From NCBI GenBank assembly GCA_964541155.1, contig CAZIPC010000003.1, positions 257,390 through 321,389 of the forward strand: a stretch of 64,000 bases of DNA. The letters are read 5' to 3'. The position numbers and the translations under genes were made by a program. Under the pieces are notes generated by a model. It saw only the letters and a list, made by a program, of their open reading frames with translations, did not search any database and was not told the origin of the DNA. Position 1 is the stretch's first letter. The number at the start of each line of letters is the position of its first letter. Source of the stretch: UBA4416 sp964541155. GTDB taxonomy: Bacteria; Bacteroidota; Bacteroidia; B-17B0; Aurantibacillaceae. Positions 1-8,994 of the stretch are shown one piece after another.

Positions 1-288
1 TTTTTAGGTATTTTTGGAGGATATGTTATGGGAATAGCTACAGGAGCATGTACTTCTTATGAATACATTTTTGGAATTCAAGCATTTTTTCAACCATGGA
101 AACTTTACTATTCATTTACTAAAGTAATTACCTTTGCCTTTTTAATAACATCTATCTCATCTTATTTTGGATATTATACCTATGGAGGAGCTTTAGAAGT
201 CGGCAAAAGTAGTACTTCGGCAGTTGTGTACAGTAGCATTTTTATTTTGATTTTTAATTTCTTGTTAACCCAATTGTTTTTAACATGA
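1..288 (+). CDS. mlaE: MlaE-type lipid ABC transporter permease, C-terminal end (partial)
   Basis: The reading frame is open from base 1, so the gene starts outside the window and only its last 95 codons are seen. The fragment is hydrophobic with a Gly-rich segment (GIFGGYVMG) followed by membrane segments, as in the C-terminal part of MlaE/YrbE permeases, which move phospholipid between the outer and inner membranes. The stop TGA at 286-288 overlaps the ATG of the next gene (ATGA), and that gene is an Mla-type ATPase, which supports the call. The identification rests on this pairing as much as on the fragment. Confidence 0.8.
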   Translation, partial: FLGIFGGYVMGIATGACTSYEYIFGIQAFFQPWKLYYSFTKVITFAFLITSISSYFGYYTYGGALEVGKSSTSAVVYSSIFILIFNFLLTQLFLT

Positions 289-1049
289 TAGAACTAAAAA
301 ACATATCAAAAAGTTTTGGGGATAGAAAAGTAATTGACGATGTTTCTTTTACTTTTGAGCAAGGAAAAACAAATTTAATTATAGGTGAGAGTGGAAGCGG
401 AAAAACAACCGTTATGAAATTAATGGTTGGTTTACATGCTATAGATAATGGACAAGTATTATATAATGGAAAAAATTTTCCAACATTAGATGTAAAAGAA
501 CAACAAGAAATTCGAAAAAAAATAGGAATGTTGTTTCAAGGAGGAGCATTGTTTGATTCTCAAACATTAGAAGAAAATGTTCGATTTCCGTTAGACATGT
601 TTACGTCTATGACTCATGAAGAAAAAATAGATAGAGTAAATTTTTGTTTAGATAAAGTGCAATTAACTAATAGAAATAAATTATACCCTGGAGAATTATC
701 AGGAGGAATGAAAAAAAGAGCAGCTTTAGCACGAGCAATTGCCAATAATCCACAATATTTATTTTGTGATGAACCAAATTCAGGATTAGATCCTAAAACA
801 TCTATTGTTATTGATAATTTAATACAAAGTTTAACTAAAGAATTTAATATTACAACAATTGTGATTACTCATGATATGAATTCTGTAGTGGAAATAGGTG
901 AAAAAATATTATACATATATAAGGGAAAACCTTGGTGGACTGGCAATAGCCAAGATATATTAAAAACAGATAATCCAGAATTAGTTGATTTTGTATTTGC
1001 TTCTGGTTTTATGAAAGAAGTATTTAATGCTGTTAAGAAAAAACAGTAA
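285..1049 (+). CDS. mlaF: MlaF-type ABC transporter ATP-binding protein
   Basis: A 254-residue ABC ATPase of usual length. It has Walker A GESGSGKTT (about 34-42), a Q-loop LFQGGALF near 83-90, the signature LSGGM (138-142), Walker B with CDEPNSGLDP (about 161-170) and an H-switch (ITHD). The LFQ-GALFDS and LSGGMKKR patterns are those of the MlaF/Ttg2A branch, which energises phospholipid transport between the inner and outer membranes. It overlaps the upstream permease gene by four bases (ATGA), so the two are translationally coupled. The substrate-binding MlaD partner is not downstream here; the next gene is an RNA methyltransferase. Confidence 0.9.
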   Translation: MIELKNISKSFGDRKVIDDVSFTFEQGKTNLIIGESGSGKTTVMKLMVGLHAIDNGQVLYNGKNFPTLDVKEQQEIRKKIGMLFQGGALFDSQTLEENVRFPLDMFTSMTHEEKIDRVNFCLDKVQLTNRNKLYPGELSGGMKKRAALARAIANNPQYLFCDEPNSGLDPKTSIVIDNLIQSLTKEFNITTIVITHDMNSVVEIGEKILYIYKGKPWWTGNSQDILKTDNPELVDFVFASGFMKEVFNAVKKKQ

Positions 1050-1085
1050 TCAAAATTAGTAACAAAACTTGTCTTTAACTTTTAA

Positions 1086-2297
1086 TTGAAAAGACATAAA
1101 CCCCATATTACCTTGAAAACACAAAAAACTACCGAATATGATTTTGAAATGAAAGCAACCACCTTTCATGGCCTAGAAGATGTATTAGCTAATGAATTAT
1201 TGAAATTAGGAGCAAGAGATATTGTACCATTTAAACGAGGTGTTTCTTTTACTGGAGATAAAGGATTTATGTATAAAGCCAATTTGTGTTTGCGAACTGC
1301 TTTAAAAGTATTAGTGCCAATTTATTCATTTACCGCAAATAATGAGCATGAGTTATACGATAAAATGAAAGAGTACGAATGGGAAGAGTTATTGAATACT
1401 GATGAAACTTTGGCAATTAACGCAACCGTAAACTCAGACGAATTTAACCATTCATTATACGTATCACAAAAAACAAAAGATGCTATTTGTGATAGATTTG
1501 TTGAAAAATTTGATGTAAGACCAAATGTAGATTTGGATAATCCTACACTAAGAATTTATGTTCACATTTTTAGAAATCAAGTTAATGTTAGTTTAGATAG
1601 TAGCGGAGACTCTTTATTTAAAAGAGGATATAGGGTTGATATTGATACAGCACCGATGAAAGAAGTATTAGCTGCAGGCATGGTGTTAATATCAAATTGG
1701 CAACCGCATTTACCATTAATTGATGGAATGTGTGGTAGCGGAACACTAGGAATAGAGGCGGCCTTATATGCAAATAATATACCTCCTGGTGTTTTTAGAG
1801 AAGAGTTTGGATTTATGAAATGGCATGATTTTGATAAAGAATTATGGGATAAAATATATGAAAGTTCTATTAATCGAATAAAAGACGATATGCCATCAAT
1901 TATTTCGAGTGATATAGATAGTGTTCCATTAGAAATGGCTAAACGTAACGGTGCTGTAGCAAAAGTAGATGATGTTATTAAATACGAACATATTTCTTTT
2001 TTTGATTTAATGCCAACTAAACCTCACGGTACTATATTACTAAATCCACCATATGATGAACGAATTAAAATGGAAGACACAAATGCTTTTTATAAACAAA
2101 TAGGAGACAAATTAAAAAAAGATTTTGGCGGTTGGAATTGCTGGATCATTTCATCTAATATGGAAGCCATAAAATCAATAGGCTTACGTCCCAGTAAAAA
2201 AATGACTTTATTTAATGCCTCTCTAGAATGCAAACTATTAAAATATGAAATGTATAGTGGTTCTAAAAAAGCATCTAAACAAAATAAAGAAATCTAA
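1086..2297 (+). CDS. THUMP-domain class I SAM-dependent RNA methyltransferase (RlmL/YpsC-like)
   Basis: An N-terminal ferredoxin-like/THUMP region (about 20-165) precedes a Rossmann methyltransferase domain with a SAM loop DGMCGSGTLGIEAA (about 214-227), an acidic SDIDS motif and the catalytic NPPYDER motif, typical of N2-guanine methyltransferases such as the RlmL N-terminal half and YpsC. The expected substrate is 23S rRNA in the cytoplasm. The frame begins with TTG at 1086; an ATG at 1149 is the alternative start, but residues before it (DFEM) look like the usual start of the family's conserved region, so the longer form is kept. The gene converges on rdgB with a gap of three bases. Confidence 0.85.
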   Translation: MKRHKPHITLKTQKTTEYDFEMKATTFHGLEDVLANELLKLGARDIVPFKRGVSFTGDKGFMYKANLCLRTALKVLVPIYSFTANNEHELYDKMKEYEWEELLNTDETLAINATVNSDEFNHSLYVSQKTKDAICDRFVEKFDVRPNVDLDNPTLRIYVHIFRNQVNVSLDSSGDSLFKRGYRVDIDTAPMKEVLAAGMVLISNWQPHLPLIDGMCGSGTLGIEAALYANNIPPGVFREEFGFMKWHDFDKELWDKIYESSINRIKDDMPSIISSDIDSVPLEMAKRNGAVAKVDDVIKYEHISFFDLMPTKPHGTILLNPPYDERIKMEDTNAFYKQIGDKLKKDFGGWNCWIISSNMEAIKSIGLRPSKKMTLFNASLECKLLKYEMYSGSKKASKQNKEI

Positions 2298-2300
2298 AAA

Positions 2301-2876
2301 TTAGATTGTTGTTAAAAAATTAATCATTTTTTTTAGAGCTAATCCTCTGTGTGAAATTTGATGTTTAATTTCTGAAGCCATTTCTGCAAAAGTTTCAGTA
2401 TATCCATTTGGTATAAATATAGGATCGTATCCAAATCCATTATTACCAGAGGGTTCTAAAGTAATAATTCCATTAATGATGCCTTCAAATAAAAATTCTT
2501 TCCCATCTATAATTAATGCTATAACTGTTTTAAAATGAGCATCTCTTTTGGAAATACCTTTTAAATTAAATAGTAGTTTTTGTAAATTATCCTGATCATT
2601 TTTTTGATTTCCAGCATAACGAGCAGAGAAAACCCCTGGCTCTCCATTTAATGAGTCTACTAATAATCCGCTATCGTCGGCAAAACAGTTTATTCCTGTG
2701 TGTTGATATATGGTTTTAGCTTTTAGTAAAGCATTACCTTCTAATGTAAATTCTGTTTCATCAATCTCTTTATTAAACTTAATATCTTCTAGACTTAATA
2801 AATTTACATTTTTATTTAAAAGACTTTTAACTTCCTTAAGTTTATTATTATTATGAGTAGCAAATATTAAATTCAT
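2301..2876 (-). CDS. rdgB: Non-canonical purine NTP pyrophosphatase, RdgB/HAM1 family
   Basis: The protein hydrolyses dITP, XTP and related damaged nucleotides to monophosphates, keeping them out of DNA. Hallmarks seen are the N-terminal FATHNNNKLKE motif, the acidic ADDSGLLVDSL stretch, PGVFSARYAG, and the C-terminal SHRGLALKK motif. The open frame extends to 2906, but the family begins right at M-N-L-I-F-A-T, so the ATG at 2876 is chosen (191 residues). It reads against the methyltransferase gene upstream in coordinates and away from galE, so it seems to be a single-gene unit. Confidence 0.93.
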   Translation of the reverse strand: MNLIFATHNNNKLKEVKSLLNKNVNLLSLEDIKFNKEIDETEFTLEGNALLKAKTIYQHTGINCFADDSGLLVDSLNGEPGVFSARYAGNQKNDQDNLQKLLFNLKGISKRDAHFKTVIALIIDGKEFLFEGIINGIITLEPSGNNGFGYDPIFIPNGYTETFAEMASEIKHQISHRGLALKKMINFLTTI

Positions 2877-3061
2877 TAGTTGATATTTATAAATAAGTAT
2901 ATGCATTAATTAATATCTCTAAAAATAAGTAAAATAAGTTAATTAGTTTATAATTAAATTTAAGTTACCATTATTTAATGCGTAGTTAATTATTAATTTT
3001 TTTAGTTTATTTTTACCCAAAAGTTGAATAATATAAGTTTGTTAAAAGTATCAGTAAAAAT

Positions 3062-4105
3062 ATGTCTAATAAAAACACATCAACAATAATTGTTACAGGA
3101 GGAGCTGGATATATAGGTTCTCATACTATTATTGAGTTATTACAACAAACAAGCCACAACATTATATCAATTGATAACTATAGTAACTCAGATGAAGAGA
3201 CTTTTAAGAGAATAGAAAGAATTACTGGAAAAAAAGTTGAAAATTTAAATATAGATATTTGCGATTTTAATCAACTTAAATCAGCAATTAATCAAATTCC
3301 TAATCCAATAGGAATAATTCATTTTGCAGCTTTAAAATCAGTACCTCAATCAGTAAAAGAACCATTATTGTATTATCAAAATAATTTAGGTTCGTTAATT
3401 AATGTTTTAAAAATATGTAAAGAGTTTAGTATTCATAATTTTATTTTTTCATCTTCTTGCTCTGTATATGGTAATGTAGATAAACTTCCGGTTACAGAGC
3501 AAACTCCTTTTGAAAAATCAGAATCTCCATATGCTCAAACTAAACAAATTGGAGAAGATATTATTTCTAATTTTACAAAAGTTGAATCAAATTTTAAATC
3601 TGTTTTATTAAGATACTTTAATCCAGTTGGCGCTCATATAAGTGGACTTAATGGTGAGTTCCCTAGAAGTAAACCAGATAATTTAGTGCCATATATTACT
3701 CAAACAGCTGCTGGTATTTTACAAAAACTAACAGTTTTTGGAGGAGATTATGAAACTCGTGATGGCTCCTGTATTAGAGATTATATTCATGTAAGTGATA
3801 TTGCCGAAGCCCATGTAAAAGCATTAAATTATTTAATAGAATGCAATAATAAACAACCTATATCTATTTTTAATTTAGGTACAGGTAATGGAATCACTGT
3901 TTTAGAAGCAATCTTATCTTTTGAAAAAGTAACTGGTGAAAAATTAAATTATGAGATTGGACCACGCAGAAATGGTGATGTTGTTAGTATATATGCAAAT
4001 AATGATTTAGCTAAGCAAGAATTAAAATGGGCACCTAGATGTACAATTGACGAAATGATGTTAAGTGCTTGGAAATGGCAATTAAATTTAAAGAAAGAAA
4101 ATTAA
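3062..4105 (+). CDS. galE: UDP-glucose 4-epimerase
   Basis: An extended short-chain dehydrogenase of 347 residues that interconverts UDP-glucose and UDP-galactose with bound NAD. Seen are the N-terminal dinucleotide loop TGGAGYIGSH (12-21), the FAALKSVPQSV segment, SSSCSVYG (130-137) and the catalytic Y157-x3-K161 (SPYAQTKQ), followed by the conserved RYFNPVGAH block. The start ATG follows a TAAGTTTG box at 3034-3041. The stop codon abuts the queG stop codon (4105/4106), so the genes converge with no spacer. The specific nucleotide sugar cannot be proven from sequence, but the motif set fits GalE best. Confidence 0.9.
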   Translation: MSNKNTSTIIVTGGAGYIGSHTIIELLQQTSHNIISIDNYSNSDEETFKRIERITGKKVENLNIDICDFNQLKSAINQIPNPIGIIHFAALKSVPQSVKEPLLYYQNNLGSLINVLKICKEFSIHNFIFSSSCSVYGNVDKLPVTEQTPFEKSESPYAQTKQIGEDIISNFTKVESNFKSVLLRYFNPVGAHISGLNGEFPRSKPDNLVPYITQTAAGILQKLTVFGGDYETRDGSCIRDYIHVSDIAEAHVKALNYLIECNNKQPISIFNLGTGNGITVLEAILSFEKVTGEKLNYEIGPRRNGDVVSIYANNDLAKQELKWAPRCTIDEMMLSAWKWQLNLKKEN

Positions 4106-5041
4106 TTAAGTATTGATTTTATAAGCTTTTATAAAATCTAAATTTCTTTTCAATCCTTTGTATTTTGTTCTTTTTACTGCACTTTTCGAGAAAATAGTTT
4201 TAAATGTTTCTTCAGTTATCTCATACCATTCATTTGTATTAAAATCAAGTAGTCTTGTTTGGCTATTAAAATTAGGTTCGCTGTGAGGAATACTAAATCT
4301 ATTCCATGGACATACATCTTGACATACATCACAACCAAAAACCCAATCATCCATTTTATTTTTAAAGCTATTAGGTATAGAGTCTTTAAGCTCAATAGTT
4401 AAATAGCTAATACATTTGCTACCATCTACAATAAATGGTTCTACTATTGCTTCTGTTGGACAAGCATCAATACATTTGGTACATGTTCCGCAATAATCTT
4501 TTATTGGGCCATCATATTCTAAATTTAAATCAATGATTAATTCAGCTATAAAAAAAAATGATCCTTGTTGTTTATTAATAAGATTTGAGTTTTTTCCAAT
4601 CCAGCCTAATCCACCTTTTTTTGCCCAGACTTTATCAAGAACTGGGGCGCTATCAACAAAGGCTCTCCCATTTACATCTCCTATTTGTTCTTTTATAGTA
4701 TTTAAAAACTCTTGTAATTTTTCTTTAATTACGTCATGATAATCATTACCGTAGGCATATTTTGAAATTTTAGGAACTCCTTCGTTTTGTTTTTTATTAG
4801 GATAATAATTGTAGAGTAATGATACCACTGATTTTGCACCATCAACTAATAAAGTAGGATTAAGTCTTTTGTCAAAATGGTTTTCCATATATTCCATTTT
4901 TCCATGCTTGTTTGTTTTAAGCCATAACTCTAATTTAGGAGCTTCGTCACTTAAAAATTCAGCTTTACTAATACCGCAAAAATCAAAACCAAGTCGTTTA
5001 GCTTCTGCTTTAATAATTTGAGTATTCTTAAATGAATTCAA
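4106..5041 (-). CDS. queG: Epoxyqueuosine reductase
   Basis: QueG carries out the last step of queuosine tRNA modification, reducing epoxyqueuosine with a cobalamin and two 4Fe-4S clusters. The 311-residue protein has the DUF1730 N-terminal domain, the FVDSAPVLDK motif with the probable proton donor D130, a GWIGKNSNL cobalamin-side motif, and two ferredoxin-like cysteine sets (C184/187/190/194, and C237/240/244 with C210 upstream). Length and order match the family. The gene ends exactly against galE, and the small-protein cluster at 5060-5974 lies just upstream on the same strand, 18 bases away. Confidence 0.95.
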   Translation of the reverse strand: MNSFKNTQIIKAEAKRLGFDFCGISKAEFLSDEAPKLELWLKTNKHGKMEYMENHFDKRLNPTLLVDGAKSVVSLLYNYYPNKKQNEGVPKISKYAYGNDYHDVIKEKLQEFLNTIKEQIGDVNGRAFVDSAPVLDKVWAKKGGLGWIGKNSNLINKQQGSFFFIAELIIDLNLEYDGPIKDYCGTCTKCIDACPTEAIVEPFIVDGSKCISYLTIELKDSIPNSFKNKMDDWVFGCDVCQDVCPWNRFSIPHSEPNFNSQTRLLDFNTNEWYEITEETFKTIFSKSAVKRTKYKGLKRNLDFIKAYKINT

Positions 5042-5059
5042 GAAATATATAATATAAGG

Positions 5060-5368
5060 TTAGTTAAATAATTTTTCTTTAAGAATTTGAGCTATAGTAA
5101 CGATGATACTATTTCTTGAATTTGTACTTTCTTTATCACTTTCAGAAAATATAGAATATATAGTTTTTATAATTGAGCCAATTGATTTAAACGTATTACC
5201 ATTTATGACACTAGAAATAATTTTAGTAATACCCACTATTACTAATTCTTCAGGCAATTTTTGTATAGCAATTTTAATTAACTCTTCTTGTTTTTTAATG
5301 CGTTTTTTTATTTTTTTTTCTTCGATTTCTAAATCGGCAAAACACATTATTTGATTCTTATTATTCAT
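5060..5368 (-). CDS. Small conserved-looking protein of unknown function
   Basis: I do not recognise this 102-residue protein. It has a charged, Lys/Glu-rich N-terminal helix (about 10-32), then a more hydrophobic half with ITKIISSVI and SIIKTIYSIF segments. The open frame reaches 5401, but the ATG at 5368 overlaps the end of the upstream holin-like gene by eight bases, the usual arrangement of a coupled operon, so that start is preferred. It follows YtxH and holin-like genes, so a role in the envelope or stress response is inferred from position only. Confidence 0.6.
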   Translation of the reverse strand: MNNKNQIMCFADLEIEEKKIKKRIKKQEELIKIAIQKLPEELVIVGITKIISSVINGNTFKSIGSIIKTIYSIFSESDKESTNSRNSIIVTIAQILKEKLFN

Positions 5369-5741
5369 AATCTTCACCCTCTTCATCAATTTCATTTTCA
5401 AAAAATAACTTAGTAACCATATCTTTTATTTTTCTTGAAAAAAATAATTTATAAAATATTATAAAAAGCACTAAAATTATTAAGTATACTATTGATACTA
5501 TTCCAAAGCCATAAAAATTACTATTATATTTTTCAGCAAAAAAATAAGCCATCATAAAACCTGCAAACATTAATCCAAAAAACAAAATAATGGATATGAA
5601 AAATATAAAAATAATATTACTAGTTAGGTTTGCTGTTTTTTTTGCAGTTTGTATTTTAATCAAACTAACTCTATCATCTACATATTTTTCTATTAATTGA
5701 TAAGTTTCTTTAAAGTAATTATTAGAGGAATTTTCCATCAT
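5361..5741 (-). CDS. Holin-like (phage_holin_3_6 / YqjE type) membrane protein
   Basis: A 126-residue protein with an N-terminal amphipathic helix (KYVDDRVSLIKIQTAKK), two strong transmembrane segments (about 38-68 and 78-105) and an acidic tail (DEEGEDYE). This is the pattern of the putative actinobacterial holin-X/YqjE-like family, usually found next to YtxH-type genes and not a phage lysis protein. The start is one of two adjacent ATGs (5741 or 5738). It sits between a YtxH gene five bases upstream and the 102-residue gene it overlaps downstream. Confidence 0.7.
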   Translation of the reverse strand: MMENSSNNYFKETYQLIEKYVDDRVSLIKIQTAKKTANLTSNIIFIFFISIILFFGLMFAGFMMAYFFAEKYNSNFYGFGIVSIVYLIILVLFIIFYKLFFSRKIKDMVTKLFFENEIDEEGEDYE

Positions 5742-5746
5742 GTATA

Positions 5747-5974
5747 TTAAGCTTGATTATTAGTGTTGTTTTCTTTTTCAAAATGCAATAAATCATTTAA
5801 CTCGCTTTCAAGTTTTGCTATTTTCGATTTAATGTCATCTGTAGCAGAATCAGCTTTGTTTTTTATAGTTTCAACTATTTCTTTAGCTTTATCCGTTTCA
5901 AGTAATTTTATAATAGCGGCACCAACAAATGCGCCAATAACTAAGGCACTTATTATTTTTGATTTATCGCTCAT
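5747..5974 (-). CDS. YtxH domain-containing protein
   Basis: A 75-residue protein with an N-terminal glycine-rich transmembrane segment (ALVIGAFVGAAI, about 10-21) followed by a long charged helix (ETIKNKADSATDDIKSKI). This is the YtxH layout, known from general-stress genes in Firmicutes and frequent in Bacteroidota beside holin-like genes. It is the first gene of the three-gene minus-strand cluster 5974-5060. The molecular role is not known. Confidence 0.75.
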   Translation of the reverse strand: MSDKSKIISALVIGAFVGAAIIKLLETDKAKEIVETIKNKADSATDDIKSKIAKLESELNDLLHFEKENNTNNQA

Positions 5975-6049
5975 GATTTTGAATTCTTAAATATTTTATA
6001 CTAATTTACACAAAAATTGTTTAACTAAATTCTAATAGTGACTAATATC

Positions 6050-7135
6050 ATGAACTCTAAAAATAATGCCAATAAATATATTTTTTTGTTTATCATCATA
6101 GTATTTGGGTTACTATTAGCTATTTCCTTAAAGCAATATTTTACTGCTTTTTTAGGTAGTGTTATTTTTTATGTACTGTTTAAAGAGTGGATGCATAAAT
6201 TAGTAAATAAGCAAAAATGGAAAAAAAGTAAAGCTGCTTTATTAATTATTATTATTTCTTTTTTTATAATACTGTTACCTATCTCATTTTTTGTAACTAT
6301 GGTATATAATAAAGTAGTTCCAATTGCTTCTAACCCTGATATTTTTTTGCCTTACATTCATCACATAGATCAGATTTTTAATCAAAAAATAGGTATTGAA
6401 TTATTAACAGATAATAATATTCAATTAATAAAACAATTAAGTGCTCAAGTGGTATCAAGTATTGTTAATCAGGGGTTTGCCTTTTTTACTTCTATTGTTA
6501 TGATGTATTTTTTCTTGTATTTTATGCTCATTAATTTTAATAGAATGGAAGCAATGATACTTTTATTACTCCCATTTAAAAAAAGTAATATTAAAATTTT
6601 TGGTCAAGAATTAAAATCACAAACATTTAGTAATATTGTTGGCATACCATTAATTGCTGTGATACAAGGTTTGTTTTCCTTTGGAGTGTATTTGTTATCT
6701 GGAGTTCCAGAAGCAGGTTTTTGGGCTATTTTAACGGGTTTTGCATCGGTAATTCCAATTGTAGGAACAGGTATTATTTGGGTTCCTATTACAGTTTATT
6801 TATTTGCTGTTGGTAATACATGGCAAGGTATTTTAACTTTATCTTGGTGTGCTTTAGTAATGGGTAGTATGGATAATGTTATAAGATTTTTGTTAGCTAA
6901 AAAAATGGCCGATGTTCATCCAATAGTTACGGTTCTTGGAATTATCATTGGATTAGAATATTTAGGAATAACAGGGTTAATCTTCGGACCGTTATTAATT
7001 TCTTACTTTTTAATTTTAATAAAAATTTATTATTCGGATTACAGAAATATTAAACATATAGAAAAACAGAAAGAAGCTGTTTTAGAGTTTGGGTTCCCAC
7101 TTTTTCAAACAAAAAAAACTGAAATTAAAAAGTAG
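6050..7135 (+). CDS. AI-2E family transporter (PerM/YdiK type)
   Basis: A 361-residue polytopic inner-membrane protein with about seven or eight hydrophobic segments, a soluble stretch near residues 85-150 and the GVPEAGFWAILTGFASVIP motif that marks the AI-2E transporter (UPF0118) family, followed by the closing FGPLLISYF segment. Family members export autoinducer-2 or act as ion antiporters; the substrate here is unknown. The frame is open from a GTG at 6038, but the ATG at 6050 is more likely. It is divergent from the YtxH cluster and converges with ruvB. Confidence 0.85.
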   Translation: MNSKNNANKYIFLFIIIVFGLLLAISLKQYFTAFLGSVIFYVLFKEWMHKLVNKQKWKKSKAALLIIIISFFIILLPISFFVTMVYNKVVPIASNPDIFLPYIHHIDQIFNQKIGIELLTDNNIQLIKQLSAQVVSSIVNQGFAFFTSIVMMYFFLYFMLINFNRMEAMILLLLPFKKSNIKIFGQELKSQTFSNIVGIPLIAVIQGLFSFGVYLLSGVPEAGFWAILTGFASVIPIVGTGIIWVPITVYLFAVGNTWQGILTLSWCALVMGSMDNVIRFLLAKKMADVHPIVTVLGIIIGLEYLGITGLIFGPLLISYFLILIKIYYSDYRNIKHIEKQKEAVLEFGFPLFQTKKTEIKK

Positions 7136-7147
7136 ATGATTATTTAA

Positions 7148-8176
7148 TTAATCTTCAAATAACCCACCTATTCGTCCTTTGTATGATTTCCCTAAGTGTT
7201 TGTATGCCTTTTCCGTAGCTTCTCTTCCTCTTGGTGTACGGCTTAAATAACCTTCTTGTATTAAAAATGGTTCGTATACTTCTTCAATAGTTCCAGCTTC
7301 TTCTCCAACAGCAGTGCTAATAGTGGTAATTCCAACAGGTCCTCCTTTAAATTTATCTATGATAGCCGATAAAATTCTAATATCCATTTCATCTAACCCA
7401 TTTTTATCTACATTTAACGCCTTTAGTCCATAGGTAGCAATATCAATATTAATAGTTCCATCTCCTTTTATTTGAGCAAAATCTCTTACGCGTCTAAGCA
7501 ATGCATTTGCAATTCGAGGGGTTCCTCTACTTCTTCGTGCAATTTCATAAGCTGCTTCATCAGCTATTTCAACACCCAATATATCTGAACTACGTTGTAC
7601 AATGCCAGTTAAAACTTTACTATCGTAATAATTTAATCGAGAGGTAATGCCAAAACGAGCTCTTAAAGGTGCTGTCAGTAAACCGCTTCTGGTTGTGGCT
7701 CCTACTAAAGTAAACGGATTTAATTTTATTTGAACAGTACGAGCATTAGGCCCACTATCAATCATAATATCTATTTTATAATCTTCCATAGCAGAGTATA
7801 AATACTCTTCTACTATAGGGCTTAAACGATGAATTTCATCCACAAATAAAACATCAAATGGTTCTAAATTTGTAAGTAATCCTGCTAAATCTCCCGGTTT
7901 ATCTAAAACAGGCCCACTGGTTACTTTTAAATTTACGCCTAGGTCATTAGAAATAATATGTGCCAATGTTGTTTTACCTAATCCAGGAGGGCCGTGTAAT
8001 AATACATGATCAAGCGCTTCTTCTCTTTGTTTAGCAGCTTGTACAAATACTCTTAAATTATCAACAACAGATTCTTGCCCACTAAAATCATTAAATTCTA
8101 TCGGACGTAAAGCCTTTTCATAATCCTTATCTGTATTTGATAATTTCTCGTTATGAGCGTCTAAATTTTCATTCAT
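7148..8176 (-). CDS. ruvB: Holliday junction branch migration ATPase RuvB
   Basis: RuvB is the hexameric motor that drives branch migration with RuvA during recombinational repair. The 342-residue protein has Walker A GPPGLGKTT (62-70), Walker B LFVDEIHRL, sensor 1 GATTRSGLL, an arginine-finger region RARFGI and the C-terminal winged helix ending in RTPRGREAT. Its length is typical. A TAAATTTG promoter-like box lies at 8190-8197 on the minus strand. ruvA and ruvC are not in the window. Confidence 0.97.
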   Translation of the reverse strand: MNENLDAHNEKLSNTDKDYEKALRPIEFNDFSGQESVVDNLRVFVQAAKQREEALDHVLLHGPPGLGKTTLAHIISNDLGVNLKVTSGPVLDKPGDLAGLLTNLEPFDVLFVDEIHRLSPIVEEYLYSAMEDYKIDIMIDSGPNARTVQIKLNPFTLVGATTRSGLLTAPLRARFGITSRLNYYDSKVLTGIVQRSSDILGVEIADEAAYEIARRSRGTPRIANALLRRVRDFAQIKGDGTINIDIATYGLKALNVDKNGLDEMDIRILSAIIDKFKGGPVGITTISTAVGEEAGTIEEVYEPFLIQEGYLSRTPRGREATEKAYKHLGKSYKGRIGGLFED

Positions 8177-8189
8177 TGTTGTAAAAATA

Positions 8190-8197
8190 CAAATTTA
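8190..8197 (-). promoter_or_regulatory. -7 box (TAAATTTG) for ruvB
   Basis: The minus strand reads TAAATTTG, matching the Bacteroidota TAnnTTTG element, 13 bases before the ruvB ATG. No clear TTG -33 element was seen at the right distance, so it is only a candidate. Confidence 0.4.
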
Positions 8198-8241
8198 AAA
8201 GCTTGTTAAATGCTATATTTTATAGCATTTTTTAATAGTGG

Positions 8242-8910
8242 TTACCAATAGCCGGGGCCAAATGTTTGTGTGATTTTTGATTTTGGTGCTATCATATAAA
8301 ATATTTGATCAAACCATATTAATAGTTTTGGAGCTAATATAAATGAATTTAACTTTTCTCCAACATACTTTGTGTTTCTTAGCGCTAGCCTTGCGCAAAC
8401 ATCTATACCAAGCCCACACCATCTGGTTATTTTGTATTGAACCGTTATACCTGGTTCATAAAATAACAGAAAATGTTTTTTAGAAAGAAAAGTTTTGTTT
8501 TCGTTTTGGTACTGTGTCCAATACATTCCAGTACCTAATTGTATAGGAACGGTTAATTGCCATCGTTTTGTTTTATGAAATACAAAATTGGCATAGTAAC
8601 ATGCATAACCAAATTTAAAGTAGTCATCCACTATTTTTAACCTACCTAAATCATCTGTTATTGTTTTTTTATCAATAACATCAGCATCAAGCCAACTATA
8701 TCCAATCCCTACAGTTAATTTTCGTTTAAAACTTAAGCCTAATCTTACCCCAGATACTTTAGTGGCCGTATGATTTAAAAACGAGTAGCGAGATTCTAAA
8801 CCCCCAGTAATACTTGGTTTAGAATGTAATAATACTTTAAATGTATCTATAAATTGTCCTTTTATTGTAAAAGAGACAGTTATAAATAAAATAAAAAATA
8901 ATGTTCTCAT
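8242..8910 (-). CDS. Predicted outer-membrane beta-barrel protein, unknown function
   Basis: A 222-residue protein with an N-terminal signal peptide (hydrophobic FFILFITVSFTI, likely cleavage after IKG). The rest is rich in aromatic residues and alternating strands (RLGLSFKRKLTVGIGYSW, WQLTVPIQLGTGMYW, YEPGITVQYKI), the pattern of small Bacteroidota outer-membrane barrels. It ends in an aromatic residue (GPGYW), as many barrels do. I recognise no specific family. A TATTTTTG box four bases before the ATG suggests a leaderless message. Confidence 0.7.
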   Translation of the reverse strand: MRTLFFILFITVSFTIKGQFIDTFKVLLHSKPSITGGLESRYSFLNHTATKVSGVRLGLSFKRKLTVGIGYSWLDADVIDKKTITDDLGRLKIVDDYFKFGYACYYANFVFHKTKRWQLTVPIQLGTGMYWTQYQNENKTFLSKKHFLLFYEPGITVQYKITRWCGLGIDVCARLALRNTKYVGEKLNSFILAPKLLIWFDQIFYMIAPKSKITQTFGPGYW

Positions 8911-8914
8911 ACTA

Positions 8915-8922
8915 CAAAAATA
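8915..8922 (-). promoter_or_regulatory. -7 box (TATTTTTG) four bases before an ATG
   Basis: The minus strand reads TATTTTTG with its final G at 8915; the ATG of the beta-barrel gene starts at 8910. Transcription from this box would begin at or next to the ATG. No -33 TTG was found at the right spacing. Confidence 0.4.
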
Positions 8923-8958
8923 ACAGAGATATATTGTTTATAAATTGATGATTCAAAA

Positions 8959-8989
8959 TTGTATTAACAGGCTATGTGTATTAATTTTG
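8959..8989 (+). promoter_or_regulatory. recG promoter (TTG, 20-base spacer, TAATTTTG)
   Basis: TTG at 8959-8961 and TAATTTTG at 8982-8989 give a full Bacteroidota -33/-7 pair with a 20-base spacer. The box ends five bases before the ATG at 8995, so the transcript should have little or no leader. It also rules against the earlier in-frame ATG at 8974, which lies inside the promoter. Confidence 0.65.
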
Positions 8990-8994
8990 TTGAA

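Noticed and set aside
8208..8230. Hairpin AAATGCTATA/TATAGCATTT between ruvB and the beta-barrel gene
   Set aside because: The T-run is on the plus strand, where no gene would need it; only three T follow on the strand of the flanking genes.
8974..8994. An earlier ATG for recG
   Set aside because: It lies inside the -33/-7 promoter; the ATG at 8995 fits the family start.
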